Assembly: GCF_958450345.1 (NCBI RefSeq)
Contig: NC_088783.1
Coordinates: 22,695,701 to 22,759,700 of the forward strand
Direction: 5' to 3'
Length of the DNA: 64,000 bases
Source: Calliphora vicina
Lineage: Eukaryota > Arthropoda > Insecta > Diptera > Calliphoridae
In this document: piece after piece, positions 1 through 11,860 of the stretch
How positions within the stretch are numbered: the stretch's first letter is position 1
How the letters are laid out: each line of letters opens with the position of its first letter
Notes under the pieces: generated by a model
The model's database searches: none
What the model was told of the DNA's origin: nothing
What the model saw: the letters and a program-made list of their open reading frames with translations, nothing else
Position numbers and translations under genes: made by a program

Positions 1-730
1 ATAAATGCCAGTCACACTTGTTAAAGCAATAATAAAATGAAAAAAATAAAATTAAATATTTATTTTTAAAATTGGAAATACTCGTACTTACTTATTCAAT
101 GAAATTCTTTACATGCCCATAATAATGATCACTCGATCGATCGGCCTGGCCTGGCCTGGCCTATACGATTAAATGTATGGCTTTCTTTTTGTGTGTGTTT
201 CTATTGTTTAAGGGAGTTCAACATAACTAAACTCATACATATTTTATGAGTGTGGAACTAACTAATAAAACATTTTTTTTGGTTTTGGTTTTTATTTTTT
301 TTTTTGGGGGGAAACGTCGGCGTTTCAATACAATTTTTGGAGCTTCGATGTCATTGTTAATTAATGATGATGATAGAATTTGTGAGGCCTCAATTTGTGT
401 ATGAATGTGTTTACACTAGTGAGTGAAAATTATCAAGAGATATTGGGTAATAGTGTACAGTAATTAATAAAAACAAAAATTAAATACATTTCTTAACCGT
501 AACTTATTACTTTAACCTGCGGATATCATTGATTGCGACTATTTAACACTCACTTTGAGTTAGAATTGGATATACCTATTCAGATGTCTAATAAATAACT
601 AGTTATATATCAGTTTTGAATCCTCCCATTACTAAACTACTTCTAAGTAATGTAGACGGTAGGTAGTAGTCTCTACAAAGTATGTTAATCCGTAATGGCA
701 TGTCATTAATTTTACTTATGGGCGTAAAAT
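1..730. other. AT-rich flank, no gene seen
   Basis: No convincing coding exon or RNA gene is visible. The stretch holds homopolymer runs, a short GGCCT tandem at about 144-161 and scattered microsatellite-like A/T tracts. It is flanking DNA upstream of the gene that starts near 20.4 kb. Confidence 0.5.
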
Positions 731-2245
731 TACAATATAAATTTATTCAAAGTGTTGGCCATTGTTAGCTAAGACCTTTCCTCATCTTTCTGGCAACATA
801 TGGATTCCTCGCCAAAAGAACTGCTCATCTTTTGAGACCAAGAACGAATCAAGCCAACATAAGATACTTTGTTCCAAAGTGAAGCATATCCTAGAGATAG
901 CGTTCTGGTAGTCCGACGGGACATAGTCTGGGCAAATCTTCCCAACCACACGCAGAGAAAAAATATAGTTGGGCATGGTTACTGTAACCATTTTAATATT
1001 GTTACAAGTTTTTTAACTATATTATAGTCACAGTAACCATTTACATGATTGTGGTAACCATAATATGGTTAACTTACGATTCACATGATTGTCTCAACCA
1101 TATATATGGTTACAGTAAACATATATATGTTTGTGACAACCATTTATATGATGAAGGACTTATCATATTATGGTGCTCTCGGCTTAAGGTTTATCATTAT
1201 CTGAGAACAACATATTATGATAAAATTATTCATCATAAATATGGTTGCCACAAACATATATGTACATGTTTACTGTAACCATATATATGGTTGAGACAAT
1301 CATGTGAATCGTAAGTTAACCATATTATGGTTACCACAATCATGTAAATGGTTACTGTGACTATAATATAGTTAAAAAACTTGTAACAATATTGAAATGG
1401 TTACAGTAACCATGCCCAATTATATTTTTTCTCTGCGTGCACTTCATTCTAAGTACTTTTTAATAGATATTGAAACATGTGGCCGAGTGTTGTCATGATG
1501 GATTATTACAGTTTCATGTCCGGCCGCATATTCTTAGCGCTTTTCGGCCAATGCTCTCTTCAAAAGAATCAGTTGCGTTTGGTACAGGTTAGATGTGATG
1601 GTCTGTCCAGATTGCAGCACCCCATAATAGAAACTTAGGACCCTTTTGCTCCCACCAAATACCGAGCAATTCCTTAGCTCCATAGATATTTGGCTTTGGT
1701 GTCGATTCGTCTGGTTGGCCAGGCTTCACGAACGATCTCTTATGCTTCTGGTTATCTTAATTTAATCATTTTTCATCGCAGGTAATTATTCGGGGCAAAC
1801 ATTATTATCTTTTATAGCATTCAAACATAATTTTGGACATGTAAAATCATCTTTCAAAGTCTCTCGGGTTCAATTTATATAGTACCCAATTTCCCTGATT
1901 TTGGATGAATCCTACTGCTCTCAAACATTTTGAAATTGCTGCTTTAGTAGCTCCCAATGATTTTGCAAGCTCTTGTTGAGTATATCAACAATCTTCATGG
2001 AATAATGCTTCCAATTCTTGGTCTTCAGATCCTTTTTGGCTGGCCTTGGCGATCTTTGTCTTTCGTGTCAAAATCACCACTTATAAACCGCTCTAACCAT
2101 CTCTCTCACATTAAAATCGATGGAACACATTCACCATAAGCTTTGATGAGCAATCGATGTGCTTGAGCGCCACTTTTTTTTTCAAATTAAAGAAGTAAAG
2201 CAAAACTTCCCGCATGTGACGGGTACAAAATTCGACACTTTCGAA
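731..2245 (-). mobile_element. Mariner relic A (interrupted)
   Basis: Read on the minus strand this is a decayed mariner transposase gene. Its C-terminal end (782-960) encodes FFWRGIHMLPER and sits next to the element's usual 3' tail. The N-terminal half (about 1440-2245) matches the other copies in this window, including the TPK-NIYGA-type segment and the region ahead of the first ATG. Many stops and frameshifts make it dead. It is split by a 491-bp foldback element at 949-1439, and removing that element restores the continuity seen in the other copies. No inverted terminal repeat is recognisable at either end, so it is truncated. Confidence 0.8.
949..1439. mobile_element. Foldback MITE with CACGCAGAGAAAA ends
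   Basis: The whole 491 bp is nearly one palindrome. The left end CACGCAGAGAAAAAATATA is mirrored at the right by TATATTTTTTCTCTGCGTG. The interior repeats GGTTACTGTAACC-like palindromes on both arms around a short centre near 1165-1215. It lies inside mariner relic A. The uninterrupted mariner reads CCCAACCACTTC, so a 2-bp CA duplication (947-948 and 1440-1441) fits the insertion. No coding capacity is seen. The ends resemble those of the CACAGAGAAAA MITEs at 37.7, 54.7 and 62.4 kb. Confidence 0.85.
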
Positions 2246-3765
2246 GCAAAAAAAAAATTGACGATTCTAACTCTATTCAATAGGCTTTGTCATTAAGGCA
2301 ATAGAAAAGTTGCTACCAAATTTTGTCGAATTAGCTTTAAAATTGCTATCTGTAGTTTGATTCCAAGGTTTACATGGACCGACGTTCAGACGATTCAGAA
2401 AGGGATCCTGAGCAGATTGGTATAATATTTTTGCTCGTTACAAACATCAACACTAAAAAATATCCCCACCAAATTATTTAACCAAATAGGCTCGGGTAGT
2501 TAAGACTTCTTTGGTTTCTAGAATCTAGAAGCTTAAACTTTCAAATTCCACAAATTTTTAGCAAGAGTTTAAACAGTATTCCAATATTCAATACAATAAA
2601 GAAGTCTAAAAGAATATCCACAATTTAATCTCCATCACTAAAGCATCTCAAAATAGTTTTTAACAAGATTCATTCATTTAATTGTTGTGTAACAAAAATA
2701 AGTAATTTCAAGATTTTCTATATTCTTCCGTATTTGGTTGAGGTGATCTATCTTAATGGCTTAATTGAACCGTAAACGAGTTAAAAGTACAAAAACCGGC
2801 TTTTAACATTTTGTCTTTTTATCAATTTGCATTGTTTTTTTTTCTCTCATATTATTGAAATTTTACGTGTCGCTAAAGAAATTGTTGTTAAGTTGATATA
2901 TTGATAAAAGTTTAGAAGAAAAATAAAACGAATACATTTAAATCCGTATTTATATTTATCTAGTTTTTTTTTTAAGCAGCTTTGCATGAATGAATCACAA
3001 TCACAGTATTCTATAGCTACAGAGTAAAACAGTAAAATAAACATTTTACAAATGTGAGATAAAAAGAAACTACAAAAAACCTACTTAGAACCGCAAAAAA
3101 TATATAAATAAATTTGTTATTTTTATTAGAAGAGAGTAAAAAAGCAAAAAATAGTCAAACAATTTGAAAAAGATGCTGGGTAAGGCTGAAAAATTTGCCA
3201 ACAAGTTGTTAATAAAAAACAAATATAAATAATTAAATTAAATATAAATGAATACAGAGTGACATAAATCACAAATCAATTTATTATTAATAACAAAAAA
3301 CACTTGTTGAGAGATTTTTATTTAACTGAATATAAAATACATTGATTTTTTACTTAATAATAATAATAATACTACGAATTATTAATCACCCTTTAATAAA
3401 TTGTTTAAAATAAGGTAGACTACAGCAAATTAAATATTTGCTTTTAATTACCATGAGTAAGAAAAACAAATAACTATGTCATTTAATACTTTTTAATAAT
3501 TAAAAAGTAAATAAGTAAATTATCGTATAATAAATACAAAAATAATAAATTGAATAAATAAATTATAACTTAAAAAATGATAAGCAACTTATAAAACCTT
3601 AATAATTAATGGAAATTTTCATGTTTTTTTTTTAAATATTCTCAAAATGTGTCATTAATTTTTGGAAATCCCTATAGTTCGCCCTTTATTTTAACAAGCT
3701 GGTAACAAGTTTAATTTTCTTTAAAGCTTAAGTTCTAATTGGAGTAGTGGTTTCTTCAAAACTAC
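2246..3765. other. Dispersed-repeat fragment then AT-rich DNA
   Basis: The first 170 bases (to about 2400) match the segment that borders the mariner pieces at 4375-4745, including TTTACATGGACCGACGTTCA. The remainder is very AT-rich with no exon-like stretch. It carries simple A/T runs such as the TAA repeats near 3355-3370. Confidence 0.5.
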
Positions 3766-4150
3766 CCACCATAAAATGATGCGGGTATATTGATTTTGTC
3801 ATTCCGTTTGCAACATATCAAAATATTGGTCGTAGAATCAAAAAGTATATATATTCTGGGTCCTCATAAGATTCTAAGACGATCTAGCTATGTCCGTCAG
3901 TCCGTCTGTCTGCCTGTTGAAAAGCTAGCTGGCTGAGTAATCCAGAAATACTCTCTGTTGTTAAAGTTTGTTTGATATTGGAAATGGGCAATATTGGTTC
4001 ATGATTTCACCTAGACCCCTCACAAATGTCCCCCTAGAATACTGTTTGAGCCGTCATAAATATGTTGATTATGCGGCAATCTTGATAATTTTGTACAAAT
4101 TAGTTCTAACTACTCTGATATTATATTGTACAGTCATGGCGATCGGTCCA
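3766..4150 (-). repeat. Dispersed repeat R1
   Basis: This shares long stretches, in opposite orientation, with 53770-54290 and 62800-63005. Landmarks are the TATATATATTCTGG block, the GTCCGTCTGTCTG block and the 'TAGCTA' stretch near 3880-3900. A piece of the same repeat also lies inside the hAT-like element at 40200-40385. No coding capacity or clear termini are visible and the class is unknown. It ends where mariner fragment B begins. Confidence 0.65.
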
Positions 4151-4154
4151 TAAT

Positions 4155-4375
4155 AATTAAATCTTTGTCTTTCATGTCAAAATCACCACTTATAAACCGC
4201 TCTAACCATCTCTCTCACATTAAAACCGATGGAACACATTCACCATAAGCTTTCATGAGCAATCGATGTGCTTGAGCGGCACTTGTTTTGTCAAAGTAAA
4301 GAAGTAAAGTATAACTTCCCGCATGTGACGCTTTGTGGGTACAAAATTCGAAACTTTCGAAGCAAAAAAAAAAAA
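4155..4375 (-). mobile_element. Mariner fragment B
   Basis: About 220 bp of the mariner 5' region on the minus strand. It is almost identical to 2070-2230 of relic A, sharing the block around CCACTTATAAACCGCTCTAA. It is much too short to function. With fragment C (4745 onward, plus strand) it forms a head-to-head inverted pair. Confidence 0.75.
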
Positions 4376-4744
4376 ATTGATCGATTCTAACTCTATTCAA
4401 TAGGCTTTATCATTAACGCAATGGAAAAGTTCCTACCAAATTTTGTCGAATTAGCTTTGAAATTGCGATCTGTAGTTTGATTTCAAGGTTTACATGGACC
4501 GACGTTCAGACGGACGGACATAATAGTTTCTAGATCCCGAAAATAAATTATTTAAATTAAATGCTTAGGATCACTTTCTGAATCGATTAAGTGATGTCCG
4601 CCCGTCTGACTGTCCGTCCATGTAAACCTTCAAATCAAACTACAGATCGCAATTTCAAAGCTAATTCGACAAAATTTGCTAGAAATTTTTTAAATTCCCT
4701 TAATGACAAAGCTTATTGAATTTGGTAAGAATCGGTTTATTTTT
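4376..4744. repeat. Inverted junction between two mariner pieces
   Basis: The block 4376-4530 reappears as its reverse complement at about 4600-4740, including CCATGTAAACCTT and the CAAACTACAGATCGC segment. About 70-90 bp of unique sequence separates the arms. Together with the flanking mariner pieces this makes an imperfect inverted repeat of roughly 350 bp per arm. Confidence 0.7.
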
Positions 4745-5865
4745 ATTTTTGCTTCGAATTTTGTACCCAGCTTAAGCACACCGATTGCTTAACAAAATTT
4801 ATGGTGAATGTGTTCCATCGGTTTCAACATGAAAGATGTGGTGATTTTGACACGAAAGAGAAAGATCGCCCAGGTCAGCAGCAACTTCAAAACGTTTGCG
4901 AGCAGCAGGATTCATCCAAAATCAGGGAAATTGGGTACAATATAAATTGAACCCGAGAGACTTTGAAATATGATTTTACATCTCCAAAATTATGCTTGAA
5001 CGCTATAAAAGAAAATCATTTTTGCACCGAATCATTACTTGCGATGGAAAATGGATCCATTACAATAACCCGAAGCATAAGAGGTGGTTCCAGAAGCCCA
5101 GCCAACCAGACGAATCGACACCAAAGCCAAATATCCATGGCGCTAAGTTATTGTTCTGTATTTGGTGGGAGCAAAAGGGTCCTAAGTTTCTATTATGAGC
5201 TGCTGCAACTGATTCTTTTGAAGAGAGCATTGGCCGAAAAGCGCTAAGAATATGAGGCCAGACATGAAACTGTAATATTCCATACAAATTGAGGACAGAG
5301 ATCTTGAAATACGTTTTTGCATGTCCTAAATGATGTTTGAACGCTATAAAAGAAAATAACTTTTGAACCGCATAATTACTTGCGATGGAAAGTAGTGGAT
5401 CCATTACGATAATCCGAAGCGTAAGAGATCGTATGTGAAGCCCGGCCAACTAGCTGAATCGAACCAAAGCCAAATATCCATGCCGCTAAGGTAATTCTCT
5501 GTATTTATGAGCTACTGAAATCTGACCAGACCATCACAGGCAACCTGTACCGAAAGCAACTGATTCGTTTGAAGCGAGCATTGGCCGGACATGAAACCGT
5601 AATATTCCATCATGACAACTCTCGGCCACATGTTGCAATATATGTTCAAAAGAATTTAGAATGAAGTGGTTGGAAAGTTTTGCCTCACCCGCTTTATAGT
5701 AATTGCCCATAACGTTCTCTCTGGGATACGTTTGACTATGAAGCAGAGTATCCGATATTGGCTTAATTCTTTATTGGCCTCAAGAGATGAGCAGTTCTTT
5801 TGGCTCGGAATCCATATGTTGTCAGAAAAATTAGAAAAAATGTCATAACTGATAATGCCCAATAA
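4745..5865 (+). mobile_element. Mariner relic C, internally duplicated
   Basis: Plus-strand mariner transposase relic. The middle of the protein is readable (STPKPNIHGA at about 5118-5147, then FCIWWEQKG), followed by the C-terminal FFWLGIHML near 5800. The segment covering about 4955-5240 is repeated with changes at about 5305-5500, so the copy is a chimera of two overlapping mariner pieces joined near 5285-5300. Frameshifts and stops run throughout. Recognisable mariner features are the DEKW-like region and the 3' tail; no intact D,D34D triad is present. Confidence 0.8.
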
Positions 5866-5875
5866 TTTTAAAGCC

Positions 5876-7170
5876 ACATTTTTATAGAATCTGATAGACC
5901 TTTCACCAAATTATACTTCAAAATAAAATTTTTTAAATATTTTTAGGTAAACAAGTTGGTTTTTTCATTTTTTGGAATAATTTTTTTCCAATTGTTTTTT
6001 TTTTTAATATTTAGCGAAAAAAAAACTTTTGGTGAAAAAAAAATTCGGTTTAAAAAATATTTTTTCCGATTTTGACCCATTGTAGGTCCAACTCACTTTT
6101 TAAATATCTATCATTAGATATCCTATTGTGTATATTAATGACTTAGTAATCCAGATATACAGTGAGCCTCAAAAGTGAGTAAACACCAAAAATTATTTGA
6201 TTTTTTAAGATAATGAAAATCCTAAAATCTATCCATCGATTAAAATTTTAAAGTTCCGGTTTGATGGAGATTGAGTTGAATAATAGATTCGGTTCTGAAA
6301 AAAGAAGATTTAAGTCGGAATATAATGATTTCTATGATCTTAAAAAAATCAAAAAATTCACTGGTGTATACTCACTTCTGAGGCTGTGTGTAGGTCTTGG
6401 TTTTTTCCTTAGATCTCAGTCATCTGTGGACCGAATTTTTATATCAACCGAGGCGGGAGAATTCCGGAGATATAGATGTATGAATCTTGTATGTAAGTTA
6501 TTTGGGGGCTTCGGAAAGTTGATTTCAACAGTCAGACGGACATGGCTTAATCGACTCCGCTATCTATAAGGATCCAGAATATATATACTTTATAGGGTCG
6601 GAAAATTATATTGTGGAAATTACAAACGGAATGACAAACTCACGAAGGTGAAGGGTATAAAAAGTATGAGAGCTATAGTCGGCTGTGCTCATCACCAAAC
6701 ATTTTTTGGTTAAAAAATTTTATTAGTGAATAAAAAAGAGTTAAAAAAATGTATGTTAAAAAAAAGTTTACTGTAAAAAAATTGTTTTATAAAAAAATAT
6801 TTTTTTCGAAAAACCCTATGGCGTTATATGCGTCGTTGGTAATGTTTTTTTTATATATCCTTTTTTCTATATTAGTGACTTAGTAATCCAGATATAGTCA
6901 TTTGTGGGCCGATTTTATCGATTTTAAATAGCAACCGATCCGGGACTATAGTGGATATATTGAGGTATTATACATGTTTGTAAGTTAAAAGTTGATTTAA
7001 ACATACAGATGGACATGGCTATGTTTACTTCGCTATCTATAACTATCCAGAATATATGTATATTTTAAGGGGTCTCAATTGGAAAATGTAGAAATTACAA
7101 AAGGAATAACAAACTTATATATAATGGCCATTTACCATTCATTATGAAGGGTATAAAAATACTAAAAAAT
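5876..7170. repeat. Dispersed repeat R2, two adjacent copies
   Basis: Two degenerate copies (about 5876-6680 and 6690-7170) of a repeat also found at 34320-36000, 49090-49555, 57360-57900 and 62065-62390. Shared landmarks are 'TTCACCAAATTATACTT', long T/A runs, 'TTTTGACCCATTGTAGGTCC', 'TTAGTAATCCAGATATA' and a final 'GAAGGGTATAAAAA'. The 102-residue frame at 6261-6569 lies inside the repeat and recurs in pieces in other copies, so it is not taken as a gene. Confidence 0.7.
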
Positions 7171-7738
7171 ATTAAATTATAATTTTCTTATTATGTTCAC
7201 ATACATTTTTATCTTACATTTCAAAAATGTAAAACACCATAAAAACATTGCAAAAATGTTTCTTAAGTAATCACTGAGTATGACTGCGTCTTTGGAAATG
7301 TAATCTTTTGCAAAAAGTTTTCCACCATATAAATAATCACCATGGAAAATGAAACATAAAAAACAAAGAAATATAAACTGCAATTTACTCTCATATTGCA
7401 ATGAGTTTGTATGGTGGATATTCAACAATTGGCCGGCCGGCTGGCCGGTCTTTCACCTACGAATATGAAAATATCTTATGTCACTCAGTCACTCACAAAA
7501 CGGGCAGCAAAAACAACAGCAACAAACAAACAATCAACAACAAATTCATATCCATTTATGACATATGAAACTGTCAGCCAGTTTTATTTTAGCAATTCGC
7601 GATAAAAAATATGTAAATCTATTTAATATGGGCTTCAATTTCATTTTACTAATATCTATATGGTTAAGCTATAATGGAGTAACTACAACAAATCATTTGC
7701 AAAAATGTCTTGTAGCTTTATTTTACTTGTTTAAATTA
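7171..7738. other. Unassigned AT-rich DNA with a GGCC palindrome
   Basis: No gene or known repeat is recognised. A small GC-rich spot at about 7431-7448 (GGCCGGCCGGCTGGCCGG) stands out from the AT-rich surroundings. Confidence 0.45.
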
Positions 7739-10147
7739 CACAGTGCAACAGTGAAAAAAACACACGATCATGACAGTATAGATTCGACTCTACTACCAAA
7801 GGGTAGTAAAACCCTATACTCAGTTTGCCCATTTTGGTGACCGATTTTTTTTTATGGGCCCCCAAAGTTTCTGAAAATCAGTGGGGCCTCTAAAAAAGGT
7901 GTCATCAGGTTTTGGTTAACAGCTAATTCAGACTTTGTGCTACGGCTTAACTTTATATGGCAATAATATAGCTAAGAGTCCGCCAAATAAATTTTGTTAA
8001 AATTTGTTTCCAAAAAATAGCTTTTTCGTGCACTTTTGTTGAAAAAATATAGGAAGAAAATTTTTTTTTTTTACTTTTTTTAGAATAACTTCCAGGGACT
8101 CCTAATTTTTCAATAACAATATCTCGCAAAGTTGTAGCTACGGTAAATTTGAATAACTCTCGTGAACATATCAATGCAATCCGAACATACCTAGGTATTC
8201 TAAATAGCTGTCAAAAATCACTTTGTAGCTTAAAATTTTTAGTTTTTTACTAATTTTTGACTCTAAAACAATAATTTTTTGTTAAAAATGTATGTTCGAG
8301 TGTATACTTCTCTATTGTGCTGGAATAACGAAGAATGGGCAAATCATTATCGGTATGATCCGGGCGCATAACTTTATCCAATCTTGATCATGCAAGACCG
8401 GCTTGATGCAAGATATGAAAAAACTTTAAAATTTTTGAAAGTGGGCAAGGTTTGTGGAACTTCTGAAGTGTAAATATAAGCTTTTTATATAAGTTTTTGA
8501 TATCGGTGGAAACCTTATGACTTAAAGATTGACATTTTAGTGAAATGAATAATTTTGTGACGTCATTTACCTTAAAAACTAATAATATTTTAAAATGGTG
8601 ATTTTCCATCAAGAAAAATAAAAACTTTGAATTAATGTAAAATTTGAACAGTTACAGACATCACAATAAAATTTGGAAGTAATATAGACCTAAATATTCG
8701 TAAGTCAATGGCATCACTAATGTTGCCATTCTTTATTTTTAAACACCGAAATTCCTAAAACGGCGAAAATTTGTTCCAAAAACTAAGTTTTTTTTAGAAA
8801 ATAGCTCACTTTGACGTTATTTACAGCATGATAGTAAAACCGTTCTGTATGTATATAAACAACATATGGGGCTATACAAATGTGATGAGCTTTTGAGGGT
8901 CGGTGTTTTGCGTTTTTAGAATTTTTTACTCAAACCTAATTTTTTTTTTCAAAATTGCCCAAGTTTGGATAGGGCTGGGGGGTACAATGTCCGCTTAAGT
9001 TAGTCAAATTTTACCTTATATGTTTTTGCATTAAGTTCTCTTTCCAGATCATAAAAAAATTTATATAGTCCCGAAGAAAATTAGTTTTTTATAAAAGAAA
9101 AAATATGGGGACTTTTTTGGGAAAAAACTTAAAAAACACACGCATACAAAGTTGAAATATATAAAAAGATGCTTCAACTTTGGATGCGTGTAACTTTTTA
9201 TAGGGACGAAATAATTGTTATCAGATTTGTTTTATTTTCTTTAGAATTTTATCGCAAATATACGTCATATATAAAAAAACAAATTTCAACCTTTCGTAGG
9301 CCCATCAAATTTAAAATACGAAAAAAAGATCGGGCAAAATTTAAAAAAATATTAAACCCAAATATCTCTTGAACTAAAAGAGATAACTACAGATAAAATC
9401 ATATTTTTTGTAGACCTTCTCAAGGTCTATCTATATTTGAAATTGCAGCTCATTCGGATCATAAATGACTTTTTGGCAATTTTTTTATAAATGTGTGACA
9501 TTGAAGGTCCACCCACTGATCCCCATTCCGAACACCTCAGCCGAGTAAATAATACAGCACAACATAGAAGTGTGGACTTGATAATACTATTTTTACAAAA
9601 AAATCTTTGTTTTAGCGTCAAAAAATAGGAAAAACGAAAATTGTTAAGGTACAAAGTGATCTTTATGTGCTATGTAGAGTGACTAGACACATTCAGAATG
9701 CATTAATATGTTCACAAGAGTTATTCAAATTTACCGTAGCTACAACTTTGCGAGATATTGTTATTGAAAAATTAGGAGTCCCTGGAAGTTATTCTAAAAA
9801 AAGTAAAAAAAAAAATTTTCTTCCTATATTTTTTCAACAAAAGTGAACGAAAAAGCTATTTTTTGGAAACAAGTTTTAACAAAATTTATTTGGCGGACTC
9901 TTAGCTATATTATTGCCATATAAAGTTAAGCCGTAGCACAAAGTCTGAATTAGCTGTTAACCAAAACCTGATGACACCTTTTTTAGAGGCCCCACTGATT
10001 TTCAGAAACTTTGGGGGCCCATAAAAAAAAATCGGTCACCAAAATGGGCAAACTGAGTATAGGGTTGTACTACCCTTTGGTAGTAGAGTCGAACCTATAC
10101 TGTCATGATCTTGTGTTTTTCCAAAAGTCTCCATTTGTTGCACAGTG
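7739..10147. mobile_element. 2.4-kb DNA element with very long inverted ends
   Basis: The left arm (7739 to about 8200, weaker to 8345) is repeated as its reverse complement on the right (about 9680, weaker from 9545, to 10147). The arms share blocks such as CTACTACCAAAGGGTAGTA, GGTGACCGATTTTT and GTTGTAGCTACGGTAAATTT. The outermost bases are CACAGTGCAACA at the left and TGTTGCACAGTG at the right, flanked on both sides by TTA (7736-7738 and 10148-10150), a possible 3-bp duplication. The 1.3-kb interior has no recognisable transposase, so the copy is non-autonomous or decayed. The superfamily is not assigned. Confidence 0.8.
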
Positions 10148-10899
10148 TTATCAATTATCAACTTATAAGAACATTTATTTATTAAGAATTTGCAAATATT
10201 CTTGTTTTGCTGTAATACATAAATGACATTCTTTTAAATACAACACAATAATAGTATTGAGAAAAAAGAGTATTTTTTGCAAAAATAAATGTGTTTTGCA
10301 TTTTAATATCGAATTTAGTTTCGAAAGGTTTTTTATATTTTAAATTTAGCATAAAGATTTATATGCAAACAAAACTAACAATCAAATAAATAAATATACT
10401 CAAATAACCGTCAAATGCATGAAGTCATCAAAGGTTTTTTTTTATATAGAAATTATTTTTTTTCATTTCGCGTTTAAGCCGCCATGAATTTAGCAAACAT
10501 TGAGTCGTTTTTTTTAGCAAGTTTTTATTTGAACTTCTTTTTTGTTTTTGTCATTTGTTGCAAATGTTGATTCTAGAGAATTTTCTGTATATTTGTTTTG
10601 TGTTTGTTTTATTTAAATGTATTTTTAATATTGAGTTCACATTGAGAAGTGATTAAGCAAATATTTATTTAAGACGTTTTTGTTTTTTGTTGTCTTGCTG
10701 TGTCATTAGGTTACCCAATAGGAAATTGCGGGTTTGGTTTTTAAAGTTAATAAATTTAATAGAAATTCCTTGAAATTAAAGAAACACACAATTAATTCTC
10801 AGACAGGGATGGACAAATTGATACGATCGCTCTCTTTTGATACTCTTTCATATTTAAAAGTACCGTAGTATTCCCACGACTCATTTTATAGCTTAAAAC
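10148..10899. other. AT-rich DNA, nothing recognised
   Basis: Long A and T runs and no coding or RNA signal. No match to the repeats named elsewhere in the window was noticed. Confidence 0.5.
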
Positions 10900-11810
10900 C
10901 AAGATTGACTACCCATTCGAAACGGTTAAAAGGTAACGGTAATTTGGATTATTTCGGTAACGGTTGCTTAGCGGTAACGGTATTTAATGTTATTTCGGTG
11001 ACGGTATTTTCATCAATGAAATTATTTATAACTTTTACAAAAATTAAAAATTCGTTGACAAAGTTGGTATTTTATATTTAAAATTTTATATATTTCGTTA
11101 TCGAAATAAAAAAAAAATATTTTTATTTTTTTATAGAATAAATAATATTGGTAACGCTATTTGGAGGTAGCGATTAGATTATCCAAAACTGAAAACCGGT
11201 CAATCGGTTTTTTCATCTTTGTAAACTCGACCGGTTTCGGTTTCATTAACTTTTCGATTTTTCGAGAAACCGGTTTTTGTAAGCCGGTAAGACTGGGTGT
11301 ATTTTCTAAAGCTCATTTAAACATATTTTTGAAAAACCTTGATACCATTTCTAAAAATATTATTTTATTTTATAGAAAATTGTAGCATTTTACAATATTT
11401 CGTAAAAGTTATAAAATAATTTCATAAAGGTAAAGCCTTAAGTATCAACAATGTTTAATATCCGACGATTTAGTAAACAATTCCTAACATATTTCTTATT
11501 AGCGTCCAATAAATCTAAGTTTACCTTTTTCATATATATAAACCGGTTATCCGTTTTTTTAAAGACAAAAACCGAAAACGGTTAAACGGTTGTTTCTAAG
11601 ACAAAAATCAAAACAAGTTTTTTTCAAAAACACACTTTTTCTGTTAAACCAGAAACCGGTTCTTGAAATTTATCGGTTTTTTGGACATTCTAGTAACGAT
11701 ATTTACGATTATATCGGTAACGGTAATTGAATTTATTTCGGTAACGGTATCTTAGCGCTAACGGTAGTTGATCTTAAAGGGTATTTTAGGGGTAACGGTA
11801 GCCAACCTTG
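10900..11810. mobile_element. hAT-like element with GGTAACGGT subterminal repeats
   Basis: The ends are imperfect inverted repeats: CAAGATTGACTACC at the left, and CAAGGTTGGCTACC when the right end is reverse-complemented. Inside both ends the motif CGGTAACGGT recurs many times (10930-10995 and 11690-11800). Flanking octamers (CTTAAAAC and CTAGAAAA) match at only 5 of 8 bases, so the target duplication is weak. Short inverted ends and dense subterminal repeats suggest a non-autonomous hAT-like element. A second element is nested at 11175-11692. Confidence 0.55.
11175..11692. mobile_element. Nested hAT-like element with AACCGGTT repeats
   Basis: 518 bp bounded by TAGATTATCCAAAA at the left and TTTTTTGGACATTCTA at the right. 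It is flanked by 8-bp repeats that agree at 7 of 8 bases (GTAGCGAT at 11167-11174, GTAACGAT at 11693-11700). An 8-bp duplication is the hAT signature. ACCGGTT and CGGTTTT motifs crowd both ends. The chance open frame at 11161-11385 spans the left end and is not a gene. It is inserted in the GGTAACGGT element. Confidence 0.7.
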
Positions 11811-11860
11811 CTAGAAAATCTTGTGTATAACACTTTTTTCTATACAAAATCTTATAGATA
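11811..11860 (+). repeat. Orphan units of the 31-bp array
   Basis: GAAAATCTTGTGTATAACA followed by TTTTCTATACAAAATCTT matches the unit of the large array that resumes at 13369. Mariner D therefore appears to have landed inside the array's left edge. Confidence 0.7.

Noticed and set aside
5060..5449. 129-residue minus-strand frame
   Set aside because: Antisense shadow of mariner relic C, whose recognisable protein is on the plus strand.
6261..6569. 102-residue plus-strand frame
   Set aside because: Lies within dispersed repeat R2; the same stretch is broken in the other copies.
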